DNA from: a virus
Virus record (IMG/VR): IMGVR_UViG_3300025133_000439
Coordinates: 1-30,236 of that record
DNA length: 30,236 nt
Direction: 5' to 3' (one strand)
Shown here one piece after another: positions 1 to 7,811 of this stretch; the stretch's first letter is position 1; each line of letters opens with the position of its first letter. Below the pieces are notes generated by a model. That model made no database searches. It was given only the letters and a program-made list of their open reading frames with translations, and had not been told where the DNA came from. The position numbers and the translations under genes were made by a program.

Positions 1-165
1 GTAGGGATGTCTGGTGACATATTTAATAATATTGCTTTCAGGATAATCCATCTTCCAAGAACGAATGTAGCTGAAGGTTTCAATGGCTTTCTCGCCATCT
101 TTATTTATGTTATAATGGTTTGGATGGTTAATGGGGTCTTCTTTGCTTAGTTTATCTCCAGCCAT
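1..165 (-). CDS. DUF3310-type phage protein, C-terminus outside window
   Basis: Partial gene, 55 codons visible, running off the left edge. The ATG at 165 follows a strong ribosome site (AGGAGGGACA). It overlaps the end of the preceding gene by 19 bases in another frame. The protein starts MAGDKLSKEDPINHPNHYN and later has SNIIKYVTRHPY. The HPxHYN box and the later NxIKYxxRxxx box are the two hallmarks I know from the DUF3310 family, small phage proteins often mislabelled nucleotide kinases and of unknown biochemical role. Assignment is by motif only, and the second half of the domain cannot be seen. Confidence 0.75.
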   Translation of the reverse strand, partial: MAGDKLSKEDPINHPNHYNINKDGEKAIETFSYIRSWKMDYPESNIIKYVTRHPY

Positions 166-488
166 TGTCCCTCCTCAAAATCAATTTCTTGTTCTTCCAG
201 TGTTTCTTCAAGTTCTTCCCACTCGGATGAATTTTCAATGTCATCGAAAAGCACATAAGCAGTGTTCCACTCAAAGCCTTCCAAGTTTTGAATTCGTCCA
301 TCGTGCTCATATATAAATCGCTCAAGACTTTCGGGGTAAATGCCAAATCTTTCCTCAAACTGTTCACAAAAAATATCTGAGGATTGTTCTTCTTCCCATA
401 GAAGAAAACTGTCCAATAAATTAAGTTGTTCGGCAATTTCCATATCAATCGGAAAACCTTTTTTATAAATTAAATGAGTTTGTTGCAT
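147..488 (-). CDS. Acidic hypothetical protein, 113 aa
   Basis: I do not recognise this protein. The ATG at 488 has an AGGAAAGGAAATAAT ribosome site just after the stop of the zinc-ribbon gene, so it belongs to the same leftward operon. The product is very acidic, with runs such as EEEQ and EELEETLEEQE near the C-terminus, and it has no signal peptide or membrane segment. Its last 19 bases overlap the start of the DUF3310 gene in another frame, which suggests translational coupling. Acidic proteins of this size in phage early or middle regions are often host-takeover proteins or DNA mimics, but nothing here demonstrates that. Confidence 0.7.
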   Translation of the reverse strand: MQQTHLIYKKGFPIDMEIAEQLNLLDSFLLWEEEQSSDIFCEQFEERFGIYPESLERFIYEHDGRIQNLEGFEWNTAYVLFDDIENSSEWEELEETLEEQEIDFEEGQWLEIN

Positions 489-490
489 TA

Positions 491-784
491 TTATTTCCTT
501 TCCTCTCTTCTTTTTAAGAGGCCTTCTTGCATTTCTTTAACCAAATCAATTGCTTTCTTCCAACAGTCTGGGCAATAAAGATTAACTTTTTCTTCTCGCT
601 CGCGTACAACAACATTCCATGTTGAAACTTGCTCTCGATCCATTCTATCAAAACTTTTTTTACATGTCAAGCATTCATCAGCTATTTCTCCAAATAAAGA
701 AACTTTAGCGGCTAAATCTTTTTCGGCATTTTTCTTGGCTTTGATAGCGTTTTTTCTACTAAACTTGCGCTTTAAGGATGACAT
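491..784 (-). CDS. Small zinc-ribbon protein, 97 aa
   Basis: I chose the ATG at 784, giving MSSLKRKFSRKN, because a CGGAGTG ribosome site precedes it; an in-frame upstream start at 805 is less likely. The start overlaps the end of the lysozyme gene by 13 bases. The N-terminal third is strongly basic (KRKFSRKNAIKAKKNAEK). It is followed by a CLTC pair and, about 35 residues later, a CPDC pair, which together form a four-cysteine zinc ribbon. A basic tail plus zinc ribbon suggests a nucleic-acid or polymerase contact, but that is inference. No specific family is recognised. Confidence 0.75.
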   Translation of the reverse strand: MSSLKRKFSRKNAIKAKKNAEKDLAAKVSLFGEIADECLTCKKSFDRMDREQVSTWNVVVREREEKVNLYCPDCWKKAIDLVKEMQEGLLKRREERK

Positions 785-1659
785 ACGCACTCCGTACAAC
801 AGCAATCATCACAAGTAGATGGAACTTGTAAACTTTTCAATTGACCACCGGCAATCCAATTCAGATCAACTCGCCCTTTGCATCCATCGATTTCTCCTGA
901 ACCAGTGTACTGCCACACATCCCAAGCATCCCAAATTTTTACTTTACGTTCCGGTTCGATGCCATCATTATAACTTGCGAGCCAAAGAGGATATTCAGCG
1001 AGCTTCTCTTGCAAGTCATCTTCTGCTTTCATCACAAAAAGTTGCCATGCCCAACGTGCCGTATAGATTAATGGCCTCGTATTCGTTTCATTTCCAACTA
1101 GCTCCAACCAGTTCAAACACCAATTCACATTGTAATTGTCATCAGTCTTCATTCCTTTTTCTAAATCCAGAACGGGTAACAAATCACCGGGATGACAGCC
1201 AGCTTTTTCAAGCTGGAGTAGAAAGTTAGTAGCTTCTTTCTCCCAATCTTGTGGATCAGATGCAGAAGTGTCTGGTCGTCCAAAGTGGTATGCACCCACC
1301 GTCAAACCTTCTTTTCGCGCATCATCAAACTTTTCTTGATAGCCGGGATTTTGGTGCGTCGTTCCTTCTGTGATCTTAATCCATGCGATGGAACAACCGG
1401 CAGCCTTCATTTTTTTAAAATCAACAATCCCGTTCCAACTGGATAAGTCTACCGTTGGAAGCACACTTATTCCCAAAGCTGTTAGGGTTTGATTGCCTGC
1501 AAGACCGTCCACCGTTAGATTATTATGTTGTTGATATTCTCTTACTGCTTTTTCGGTTTTGGAACCGAATTTGCCGTCTTCGGCGACTGGTAGTTTGCTT
1601 TGGAGTCTCTTGACCTCTTGGCCCTCGTCTCCTTTTCTTAAAGTATATTGTAAGCTCAT
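772..1659 (-). CDS. GH25 N-acetylmuramidase endolysin with N-terminal peptidoglycan-binding domain
   Basis: Cell-wall muramidase of 295 aa, expected to cleave the MurNAc-GlcNAc bond at lysis. Residues about 5-65 form a PG_binding_1 repeat (RKGDEGQEVKRLQ, then DGKFGSKTEKAVREYQ and VDGLAGNQT). Residues about 68-270 form the GH25 barrel: VDLSSWNG with Asp71, KITEG with Glu98, VLDLE with the catalytic pair Asp165/Glu167, then DVWQYTGSG and RVDLNW. There is no signal peptide, so export would need a holin or pinholin. The last 14 residues are unusually cysteine rich (six Cys, including CDDCCC), which is not part of either domain. It directly follows the M15 peptidase gene, forming a lysis cassette. 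Confidence 0.93.
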   Translation of the reverse strand: MSLQYTLRKGDEGQEVKRLQSKLPVAEDGKFGSKTEKAVREYQQHNNLTVDGLAGNQTLTALGISVLPTVDLSSWNGIVDFKKMKAAGCSIAWIKITEGTTHQNPGYQEKFDDARKEGLTVGAYHFGRPDTSASDPQDWEKEATNFLLQLEKAGCHPGDLLPVLDLEKGMKTDDNYNVNWCLNWLELVGNETNTRPLIYTARWAWQLFVMKAEDDLQEKLAEYPLWLASYNDGIEPERKVKIWDAWDVWQYTGSGEIDGCKGRVDLNWIAGGQLKSLQVPSTCDDCCCTECVCHP

Positions 1660-2073
1660 TTAGTTATCTCCTCTAAAATCTTTAACGCCCTTTCCTTTCC
1701 ATCTCGCGTTCCAGCCGCGAGTATCGTAATGAACAAAACTGCGGTATAGGCCGACACCGCCTGTCTTGATTTTCCCTTCTTTAATTAGATTAATAATAAT
1801 TTCTCTTAATTCTTTTGGCTTGAGACTCTTAACTACGATGTCAGCGGCTTTAGCTTTCATGTGTTGCGATTTTTTTGCGCCTCCAATTTTTCTATTATAT
1901 TTTGGTGATCTATATCCTGAGATGATATGCATTGGAACACCAATGTGATCACGAATAATCTGTAGATTGCCCACCAGTTCTCTTAAATTGTCCATTAATT
2001 TATCAGGCGTCTCGGAACCGTCGCGGCATTTAAATTCGGTTTTTTTAAAATTCTTACTCATTTGATTGCTCAT
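1660..2073 (-). CDS. M15-family zinc D-Ala-D-Ala carboxypeptidase / endopeptidase
   Basis: Peptidoglycan peptidase of 137 aa. The start at ATG 2073 (MSNQMSKNF) has a strong AAGGAGAG site and overlaps the stop of the preceding hydrolase as ATGA; an in-frame upstream start at 2094 is unlikely. SGYRS (residues 52-56), SQHMKAKAADI (His71, Asp78) and VHYDTRG (His115) give the Zn ligands of the M15A / DUF882-like fold. This family trims or cuts the peptide stems of murein. With the neighbouring muramidase it would attack both glycan and peptide bonds. No signal peptide is seen. It could act as an endolysin partner or as a virion-associated enzyme. Confidence 0.88.
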   Translation of the reverse strand: MSNQMSKNFKKTEFKCRDGSETPDKLMDNLRELVGNLQIIRDHIGVPMHIISGYRSPKYNRKIGGAKKSQHMKAKAADIVVKSLKPKELREIIINLIKEGKIKTGGVGLYRSFVHYDTRGWNARWKGKGVKDFRGDN

Positions 2074-3041
2074 TCTATCTCTCCTTCGCCACAACCAGAT
2101 TCATCAGAAAGGTACACCCAAATGAGGGACTGATCTCCAATGTCGGCATGTGTCGTTCGTCTATTAAAAACATGGTGTGTGATATTTTGTGGTGTGATTT
2201 TAAATCTTTTCAAAAACCTTTTTGCGTTTCTATAAGGCTTATCAAACTTTCTTGTTAATACAATGAAGTTTATCGAAATGTCTGTTTTTGGTTTAAAATG
2301 TTTCCACGCGGTATCAAGCCAATACCCGTAAGAAGCATCTGAAAAAATCACTTTTAGTGTCTTAACTTTAGCAACATCTTCCAACCAATTTAATCCTCCA
2401 GAGCGAGATATAGACATAAGTGCGCTTCCACCGGCACTGTGGCCTATCAGCGACACACTGTCCACCGCTAAATTTCTAGTGGGGTGTGAATATGGCAAAT
2501 AGGGACAAGTCTGTTTGCAAGTGCTTTTAAAATGGACCTTGGCAACATCCAAAACGGAACCTACAAAATCAGAAAACTGGTTTTTTCCTGTAAAAACGCG
2601 ACCTTGGCGCGACCTTGGCGTTGAAGTATTTTTAGACCATGGCATCTCGGCAACTACAATAATATAATTTTTTTCTAAACTAAAAGATTTAGTATGCCTC
2701 AGAACTCTTGTTTTAAAGTCTCTTTCTTTAAAGCCTCCCAGCCCATGAAAATAAAAAATTATATCTAACGACTTTTTAAACGTGGCGTTCTTGGGAATAA
2801 AAACTATAGTATCTCGTGCCTTATTTTTGTGTAGCCTGTCCCTTAGACCGTTCCCTTTCAAGGGGGCAATATAGGCAACGCCCTCTGCAACGGCTTTTAC
2901 ACGGATCAAATTTTCATAAGCGTTTGTCCACGTTTTCGTAGTTACCCAATAAGCATTAGACTCAATCACTGGTGGGGTAGCATTGCCGCAGATGGGGAAA
3001 AGCATCCCAAGAATAAGTACGGCTATTTTAAATCTTTTCAT
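2070..3041 (-). CDS. Secreted alpha/beta hydrolase (esterase-like), 323 aa
   Basis: The N-terminus has a Sec signal: basic MKRFK, a hydrophobic run to about residue 16, and a likely cleavage after GNA (residue 21). The mature part has the oxyanion segment FYFHGLGG (about 97-103) and the nucleophile elbow GHSAGG with Ser202. Asp in FSDASYG and His in TTHADIGD are likely triad members. Start: ATG 3041 overlaps the dUTPase stop as TGATG and has GGGAG upstream; the GTG one codon earlier is possible. The substrate is not predictable. Its position just before two murein hydrolases suggests an envelope-directed esterase, functionally like mycobacteriophage LysB, but I see no specific LysB similarity. 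Confidence 0.82.
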   Translation of the reverse strand: MKRFKIAVLILGMLFPICGNATPPVIESNAYWVTTKTWTNAYENLIRVKAVAEGVAYIAPLKGNGLRDRLHKNKARDTIVFIPKNATFKKSLDIIFYFHGLGGFKERDFKTRVLRHTKSFSLEKNYIIVVAEMPWSKNTSTPRSRQGRVFTGKNQFSDFVGSVLDVAKVHFKSTCKQTCPYLPYSHPTRNLAVDSVSLIGHSAGGSALMSISRSGGLNWLEDVAKVKTLKVIFSDASYGYWLDTAWKHFKPKTDISINFIVLTRKFDKPYRNAKRFLKRFKITPQNITHHVFNRRTTHADIGDQSLIWVYLSDESGCGEGEIE

Positions 3042-3508
3042 CACTTATCTCCCGTACTTCCAAACCCGCCGCTTCCGCGTGTTGAATAAAGAGTTGAAAA
3101 CTCAGCAGCTTCAACTTCTTCTACGCCGCAATGAACAATTGGTATCAAAACTGCTTGGGCAATTTTATCTCCCGGCTCTATTACTTGGGTGGAATATCCA
3201 ATATTGTGTAGGTTTACAAAAACCTCTCCACTGTAACCCGGATCTATAACGCAAGCTCCAACCAATAGTTGTCGTTTGGAAGCGATTCCTGATTTGTTTT
3301 TGATCTCAAGCATGTGGCCATAAGGCACATCGACTTTTATCCCAGTTGATAACAATCGCGACTCTTTGGGTGGAACGTGATAATCTTCTGTGCTATACAA
3401 TTTTTCTTCCGCGTTAGGGCAATAATATATATCCATTCCAGCATCAAGCTCGTGCGCTCTTGTGGGAAGTTTTGCGCCTTCTCTAATTTTGCAAATTTTA
3501 ATATTCAT
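3041..3508 (-). CDS. dut: dUTP diphosphatase (trimeric dUTPase)
   Basis: Hydrolyses dUTP to dUMP and PPi, keeping uracil out of phage DNA and feeding dTMP synthesis. All five classic motifs are present in order: AGMDIY (1), NKSGIA (2), CVIDPGYSGE (3), PGDKIAQAVL (4) and the C-terminal RGSGGFGSTG (5). The 155-aa length is normal for the homotrimeric family. The ATG at 3508 has a TAAGGAA site, 9 bases after the dnaE stop. It lies directly downstream of the replicative polymerase and in the same operon as the ribonucleotide reductase, consistent with nucleotide metabolism. Confidence 0.96.
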   Translation of the reverse strand: MNIKICKIREGAKLPTRAHELDAGMDIYYCPNAEEKLYSTEDYHVPPKESRLLSTGIKVDVPYGHMLEIKNKSGIASKRQLLVGACVIDPGYSGEVFVNLHNIGYSTQVIEPGDKIAQAVLIPIVHCGVEEVEAAEFSTLYSTRGSGGFGSTGDK

Positions 3509-3517
3509 TTCAATTCC

Positions 3518-6500
3518 TTATCCTAATAATTTCCAATTCTTTAAAGCTTGTTTTGTTGAAAAGCCCCATTGCTCATCGTAATGTAATCTTGCCATATATG
3601 GCCGATTTAAATGAATCTTGTCCTTCTCCGGGTTAATCCCCCAGCATTTAATATCAATCATCTCTGAATTGATGTCGAGAGTCTTGACAATATAATAAAA
3701 TCTGCCCTTCTGAGTAGTTTTTATAATGATCTCGCGAGGAATAAACCAAGCAACCATTAAATCGCTATCAAATTCAGAAATTGGCTTCACGCAATGAAAG
3801 TCAAGACGTTGTTTGATTCTATCTGTGATTACAAGATTAAAGGGATAAACGCCGTTCAGATTTATTTTATTTTCAATTACTTCGTCGCGAGTAAAATCTT
3901 CCGCATCTTTAAATTCTTCAACATTCTCATTGAGTTTCTTTCTACTCTTCGGTCGATTGTCTGCAACAGCGAGCCAAAAGTGTCTAAGGTTTACGAAGCG
4001 CTCGTCAACAAGAGCATTTAACGCTTCCGCTCTGACCAGTACATCTAACGCTTTTTTATTAAGCTTAGAATACGCAATCTCTTCGCTAAAGAGAAATTCT
4101 TCAACAGTGTTAAAAGGTCTATTTGATATGATTTGTTCAATTGCTTTTTCTCCTAATCCTTTGATGGACGTCAAGGGCTGAATGAGGGTTTTTCCATCTT
4201 CAGAAATCTCCCAAACGGCTCCTGATTTGTTTATATGTATTGGTTCGATTTTATAACCAAATTGTTTTGTAATATTTATTGTTCTTTCTTTTTTACTCTC
4301 GGGTTCTTTGTCAAGGAAACTTGCAATCCATTCTGGTTCGTAATAATTTAAAAGCCAAGCGCACTGAAAAGAAATAATAGAATAGGAAATAGCATGAGAC
4401 TTGTTAAAACCATAGCCGCTGAAATACTCAAACCTTTGCCATATCTTTTCTGCCTCTTTGACCGATATTCCCTTAAGTTCACAACCTTTGACGAATTTTC
4501 TACGAATTGTTTCCTTTTTTCCATTCCTTTTGTTGCCCTTTTTAGTTAGAAGCTTGCGAAGAGAATTGCCCTCGTCCAAGCTGATGTCTTTTCCAAGCTT
4601 ATGAGCCAACAGAGCAATCTGCTCCTGAAATATTAAAAAGCCATAGGTTTCTTTTGTAACTTCTTTAATGATTTCATGGCCATAGCGAATATTGCTTGGA
4701 TTGGTTCGTGCTTCCATATAAAGATTGTGAACATTCGCGCTCAAAGCGGCTGGTCGGTAAATACTTGTAACTGCTGCAATATCAATAATACTTTTTGGCT
4801 TCACTCTCTTACAAAAACTTTGAGCGCCCTTTTCTGTAAACTGAAATATACCAGCCCATTTCCCCTTCTGAAAAATGTTTTTATAAACCTTCTGGTCGTT
4901 CAAGTCTATTTTATCTGGGTGTAAATTTTCATTATAAAACTTTTGAATGTCTTCGAAAGACGGGTTTACATTATTATGATGTCGTTTTAGTATGTGATAG
5001 ATCGCCCCTTCAATCATTTTAAGCGTGGAAAGTCCAAGAATATCAAACTTGATAAATCCCATCGGCTCAAGTTGTCTCACATGTTGACCTTCTGACCAAG
5101 GAGTCTGAGTCACGCCGCCGCTATTAATTAAAGGCATTCGCTTGTCAAGCTCTTCTCCAATGACAACTCCACCCGCATGACGAGAAACCGAACGAACTTC
5201 GCCTACGAGCGCTTCAACATGCGTTTTGATGTTTGGATACTTATTCAAAAACTTTTTTAAGCTGTGGGAATGATCCATAACTTCTTCAAAAGTTGGAGCA
5301 TAAACTCCCGCTTTGATTCCCTTGAGCTTTTTAACTATCGGAGTAGCCTCTTGAATCATTTTAGACGTGACCAAATTTGCCTCAGTGAAAGGAATATCAT
5401 AAAGCTTAGAAATATCTTTGATAAGCGAGCGAAGTTGAAGTTTATTAAAGTTAGAAATTGGAACAACTGTGTTTGCTCCCCATTCATCAATGAGCATTTC
5501 TTTGAGCTTCATTGGGTCGGAAACATCGTAATCGATGTCCGGGTAGTCTGTAGCGTCTTTCCGCAGAAATCGAGAGAAAAGAAGGTTGTATTTGATAGGA
5601 TCTACCTGTGTTATACCCAAAGCATAAGCCACCAAACTTCCTGCGGCTGATCCTCTGGCTGCGCCGGTCAATTGTGATTGGGATGCGCGGTCTGAAATGG
5701 CCTTCATTGTTAAAAAATATTCACTGAAACCTCTCTCGCTAATAGTATAAAGTTCTTCTTTTACTCTATTAATATATTCTTTGTCGTCTTTCAATCCTCG
5801 ATTTCGCAGTCCATCAACGCAAGACGCGATAAGCGCATCATCAGCGGTGAGACCTTCCGGTACAACAAAATCTGGAAACTTTACCGTACAATCCGGCATA
5901 AACGAATCGATTCTTTCATGGGCGATTTGATGAGTTTTTTCAATGCTCTCTCGAATCAGATCATCATCATATGAAGCGCCAAGTTTATCTGAATAATATT
6001 TATAGGATTCCCACATCTCGTCGCCATTCTTTGGATAAGCTTCGTAACCAACTTCTTCAACATCTGCGGGAAGTTCAGTAGGAAGCCACTCAGGAAATTT
6101 GCCTTTCCCAAGGAATCCCAATCTTTTATATAGTTCTCGGTCCTTCCAAGAATCTTTTGTTGGGTAATGGCTATCTGCTGTTGAAATCAAAGAAAGGCCG
6201 TATTCGTTGCTAACTTGAATAATATATTTGTTAAGCTCGTGTTGTTCTACGATTCCATTCCATTGAAGCTCTCCATACCAACGATCTCCAAAAACTGAAA
6301 CCATTTTTTCTGTCGATTCTCGCATAGCATCTAAAACAGCGTCGGGGCCACTCTCTCTATTTTCCCAATAATTACCAGCATATATGCCTCCGAGACAAGC
6401 GCTTGCGGCGATTACCCCTTCACTGTGCTTCTCCAACATTTTGTAATCCATTCTTGGAAAGCGATAGAAATTATCGGCCTGATATGACTTAGAGACTAAA

Positions 6501-6940
6501 GAAAAGATATTGTTAAGGCCCGTTTGGTTCTGCGCCAGCAAAATAAGATGACGCCTACGATTAAGAATGTTTTTAGTCTGGCTTTTTGTGCTCTCGTCTT
6601 CTATTGTTGTCCCGGCTTTAGAGCTGTCGATCTTTCTTTTCTTCTTCTTGTCTTGTTTGGCAATCTCAAGCTCTTCTTTCCATTTGTTAATACTCGGAAG
6701 AAAATACGCCTCGACTCCAAAAATAGGTTTAAAGTTCTTCCCCTCTTGTTGCATTCTTTGGGCATGTTGAACCTGATGGACGAAGCCATTCATATTCCCA
6801 TGATCAGTTAAAGCAAGAGAATCATTGCCGTTTTCGAAGGCATAGTCCATATGTTCGGATGGGAGGCCCAAACCGTCAAATGGCGAACCAGTTCCGCTAT
6901 GTCCGTGAAGTCCTACAAATGGTACGCTACTCTTCTTCAT
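3518..6940 (-). CDS. dnaE: DNA polymerase III alpha subunit-like replicase (family C, DnaE type)
   Basis: Family C polymerase of 1140 aa, about the length of bacterial DnaE. The N-terminal PHP domain keeps its metal ligands: HGHS (12-15), TDHG (45-48), GVEAY (Glu77), AC (Cys182) and ADSHY (255-259), so it may be an active proofreading 3'-5' exonuclease as in other PHP-intact DnaE proteins. The palm has ARGSAAGSLVAYALGI (428-443), the catalytic pair in YPDIDYD (Asp468, Asp470) and KFDILGL (Asp633). Later come SGYGFNKSHAISY of the fingers, an HhH (IKGLGEKAIEQI) and an OB-like C-terminal region. The ATG at 6940 has AAAGGA upstream and overlaps the previous gene by 14 bases. It is likely the main phage replicase. 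Confidence 0.95.
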   Translation of the reverse strand: MKKSSVPFVGLHGHSGTGSPFDGLGLPSEHMDYAFENGNDSLALTDHGNMNGFVHQVQHAQRMQQEGKNFKPIFGVEAYFLPSINKWKEELEIAKQDKKKKRKIDSSKAGTTIEDESTKSQTKNILNRRRHLILLAQNQTGLNNIFSLVSKSYQADNFYRFPRMDYKMLEKHSEGVIAASACLGGIYAGNYWENRESGPDAVLDAMRESTEKMVSVFGDRWYGELQWNGIVEQHELNKYIIQVSNEYGLSLISTADSHYPTKDSWKDRELYKRLGFLGKGKFPEWLPTELPADVEEVGYEAYPKNGDEMWESYKYYSDKLGASYDDDLIRESIEKTHQIAHERIDSFMPDCTVKFPDFVVPEGLTADDALIASCVDGLRNRGLKDDKEYINRVKEELYTISERGFSEYFLTMKAISDRASQSQLTGAARGSAAGSLVAYALGITQVDPIKYNLLFSRFLRKDATDYPDIDYDVSDPMKLKEMLIDEWGANTVVPISNFNKLQLRSLIKDISKLYDIPFTEANLVTSKMIQEATPIVKKLKGIKAGVYAPTFEEVMDHSHSLKKFLNKYPNIKTHVEALVGEVRSVSRHAGGVVIGEELDKRMPLINSGGVTQTPWSEGQHVRQLEPMGFIKFDILGLSTLKMIEGAIYHILKRHHNNVNPSFEDIQKFYNENLHPDKIDLNDQKVYKNIFQKGKWAGIFQFTEKGAQSFCKRVKPKSIIDIAAVTSIYRPAALSANVHNLYMEARTNPSNIRYGHEIIKEVTKETYGFLIFQEQIALLAHKLGKDISLDEGNSLRKLLTKKGNKRNGKKETIRRKFVKGCELKGISVKEAEKIWQRFEYFSGYGFNKSHAISYSIISFQCAWLLNYYEPEWIASFLDKEPESKKERTINITKQFGYKIEPIHINKSGAVWEISEDGKTLIQPLTSIKGLGEKAIEQIISNRPFNTVEEFLFSEEIAYSKLNKKALDVLVRAEALNALVDERFVNLRHFWLAVADNRPKSRKKLNENVEEFKDAEDFTRDEVIENKINLNGVYPFNLVITDRIKQRLDFHCVKPISEFDSDLMVAWFIPREIIIKTTQKGRFYYIVKTLDINSEMIDIKCWGINPEKDKIHLNRPYMARLHYDEQWGFSTKQALKNWKLLG

Positions 6941-7811
6941 TAAAATCCTTTCCTAATGGGTTTAGCTTGTTATATGATAATATAAAGTCTTTTGGTTTGT
7001 CAAGTGTATTATCGGAAGAAAACCAAATTTTTAATTTTTCCCAACTTGATACATCATAATACCATGGCAATTCTAAAATAGCAAGATCTTTTTGCTTAAT
7101 TCCTTTAAAAATATAATCATGCGAAAAGAACCTTCCAGAAAATCTTTCTTCGACTGGAATTGGCTTGAAGTCTTTGTCTTTGGTTCTTTTTTCTTTTGTC
7201 CGAAATCTTTTTCTTGTAGCGATATAATCTTCGCCATCAAAAGTAAAGGGTAAAAATAAACCATCTTTAAACGTTTTCCCCTCAAACGCTGCGGCAAATG
7301 GGACTTCGCTTCTAATCTTTGTTCTGAACCCTCTCATATAATAGGGTGAGAACATTCCGTATGGGAAAGAAACAAAATATTTATCTGGGGCAGTCCATCG
7401 GCTTATTTTCCGACTAACTACCCAAGCGTTATGAGCGCCTGTAAAAATGCTCCAAGCAAGACTATTTCTTCTCCCGTCATCCTTTGGATGGATTGGGACA
7501 TAGTAAATTGGAATTTCTTTAATTTTCGGATACTTTCCGAATTGAAGTTCTTTGTAGTAATAATAAGGGTCAACAACATAATCTCCTAATCTGTGACGAA
7601 GCAAAGGTTGAATGTCTTTCGGACATGCGAGCCAAATTGTATCGCAACCGGCCATTGCACAGTCAAAAACTGCTTTTTCTATCGCTAAATAGTTTTGGCC
7701 GATGGGCATTAAAGAGTCGTGCCAAGGGAAATTAAAATCAAAGGACTGGCCATCGACCGGAATGACACCAGCCAAATTAAATCTGTGTTTGTTTATTGGA
7801 TTAGCTTCCAT
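6927..7811 (-). CDS. Nucleotidyltransferase-like protein of uncertain substrate, 294 aa
   Basis: The N-terminus, LAGVIPVDGQ followed by DSLMPIGQNYLAIEKAVFDC and AGCDTIWLAC, reads like the opening of a GT-A / sugar-phosphate nucleotidyltransferase fold: a glycine-containing loop, then a proline-containing LMPI and a beta strand after AGC. The typical GxGxRxxP signature is not preserved, so function is uncertain. A central basic stretch (RKRFRTKEKRTKDKD) and several aromatic-rich segments follow. The ATG at 7811 overlaps the preceding gene by 11 bases with little ribosome site, suggesting coupled translation. It lies just before dnaE, and its last codons overlap the dnaE start. Confidence 0.75.
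   Translation of the reverse strand: MEANPINKHRFNLAGVIPVDGQSFDFNFPWHDSLMPIGQNYLAIEKAVFDCAMAGCDTIWLACPKDIQPLLRHRLGDYVVDPYYYYKELQFGKYPKIKEIPIYYVPIHPKDDGRRNSLAWSIFTGAHNAWVVSRKISRWTAPDKYFVSFPYGMFSPYYMRGFRTKIRSEVPFAAAFEGKTFKDGLFLPFTFDGEDYIATRKRFRTKEKRTKDKDFKPIPVEERFSGRFFSHDYIFKGIKQKDLAILELPWYYDVSSWEKLKIWFSSDNTLDKPKDFILSYNKLNPLGKDFNEEE
6974..7003 (-). promoter_or_regulatory. Candidate sigma70-like promoter upstream of dnaE
   Basis: On the minus strand a perfect TTGACA (-35, 6998-7003) is followed by either TATTAT (6977-6982, spacer 15) or TATCAT (6974-6979, spacer 18). It lies inside the 3' end of the preceding gene and about 35 bases before the dnaE start. The spacing is imperfect, so this is weaker than the other promoters in the window. 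Confidence 0.45.

Noticed and set aside
5264-5650. 128-aa plus-strand open frame inside dnaE.
   Set aside because: Antisense to a highly conserved polymerase gene, no ribosome site, no recognisable protein pattern. Other plus-strand frames (for example 819-1229, 16914-17333 and 26227-26655) were rejected for the same reason.
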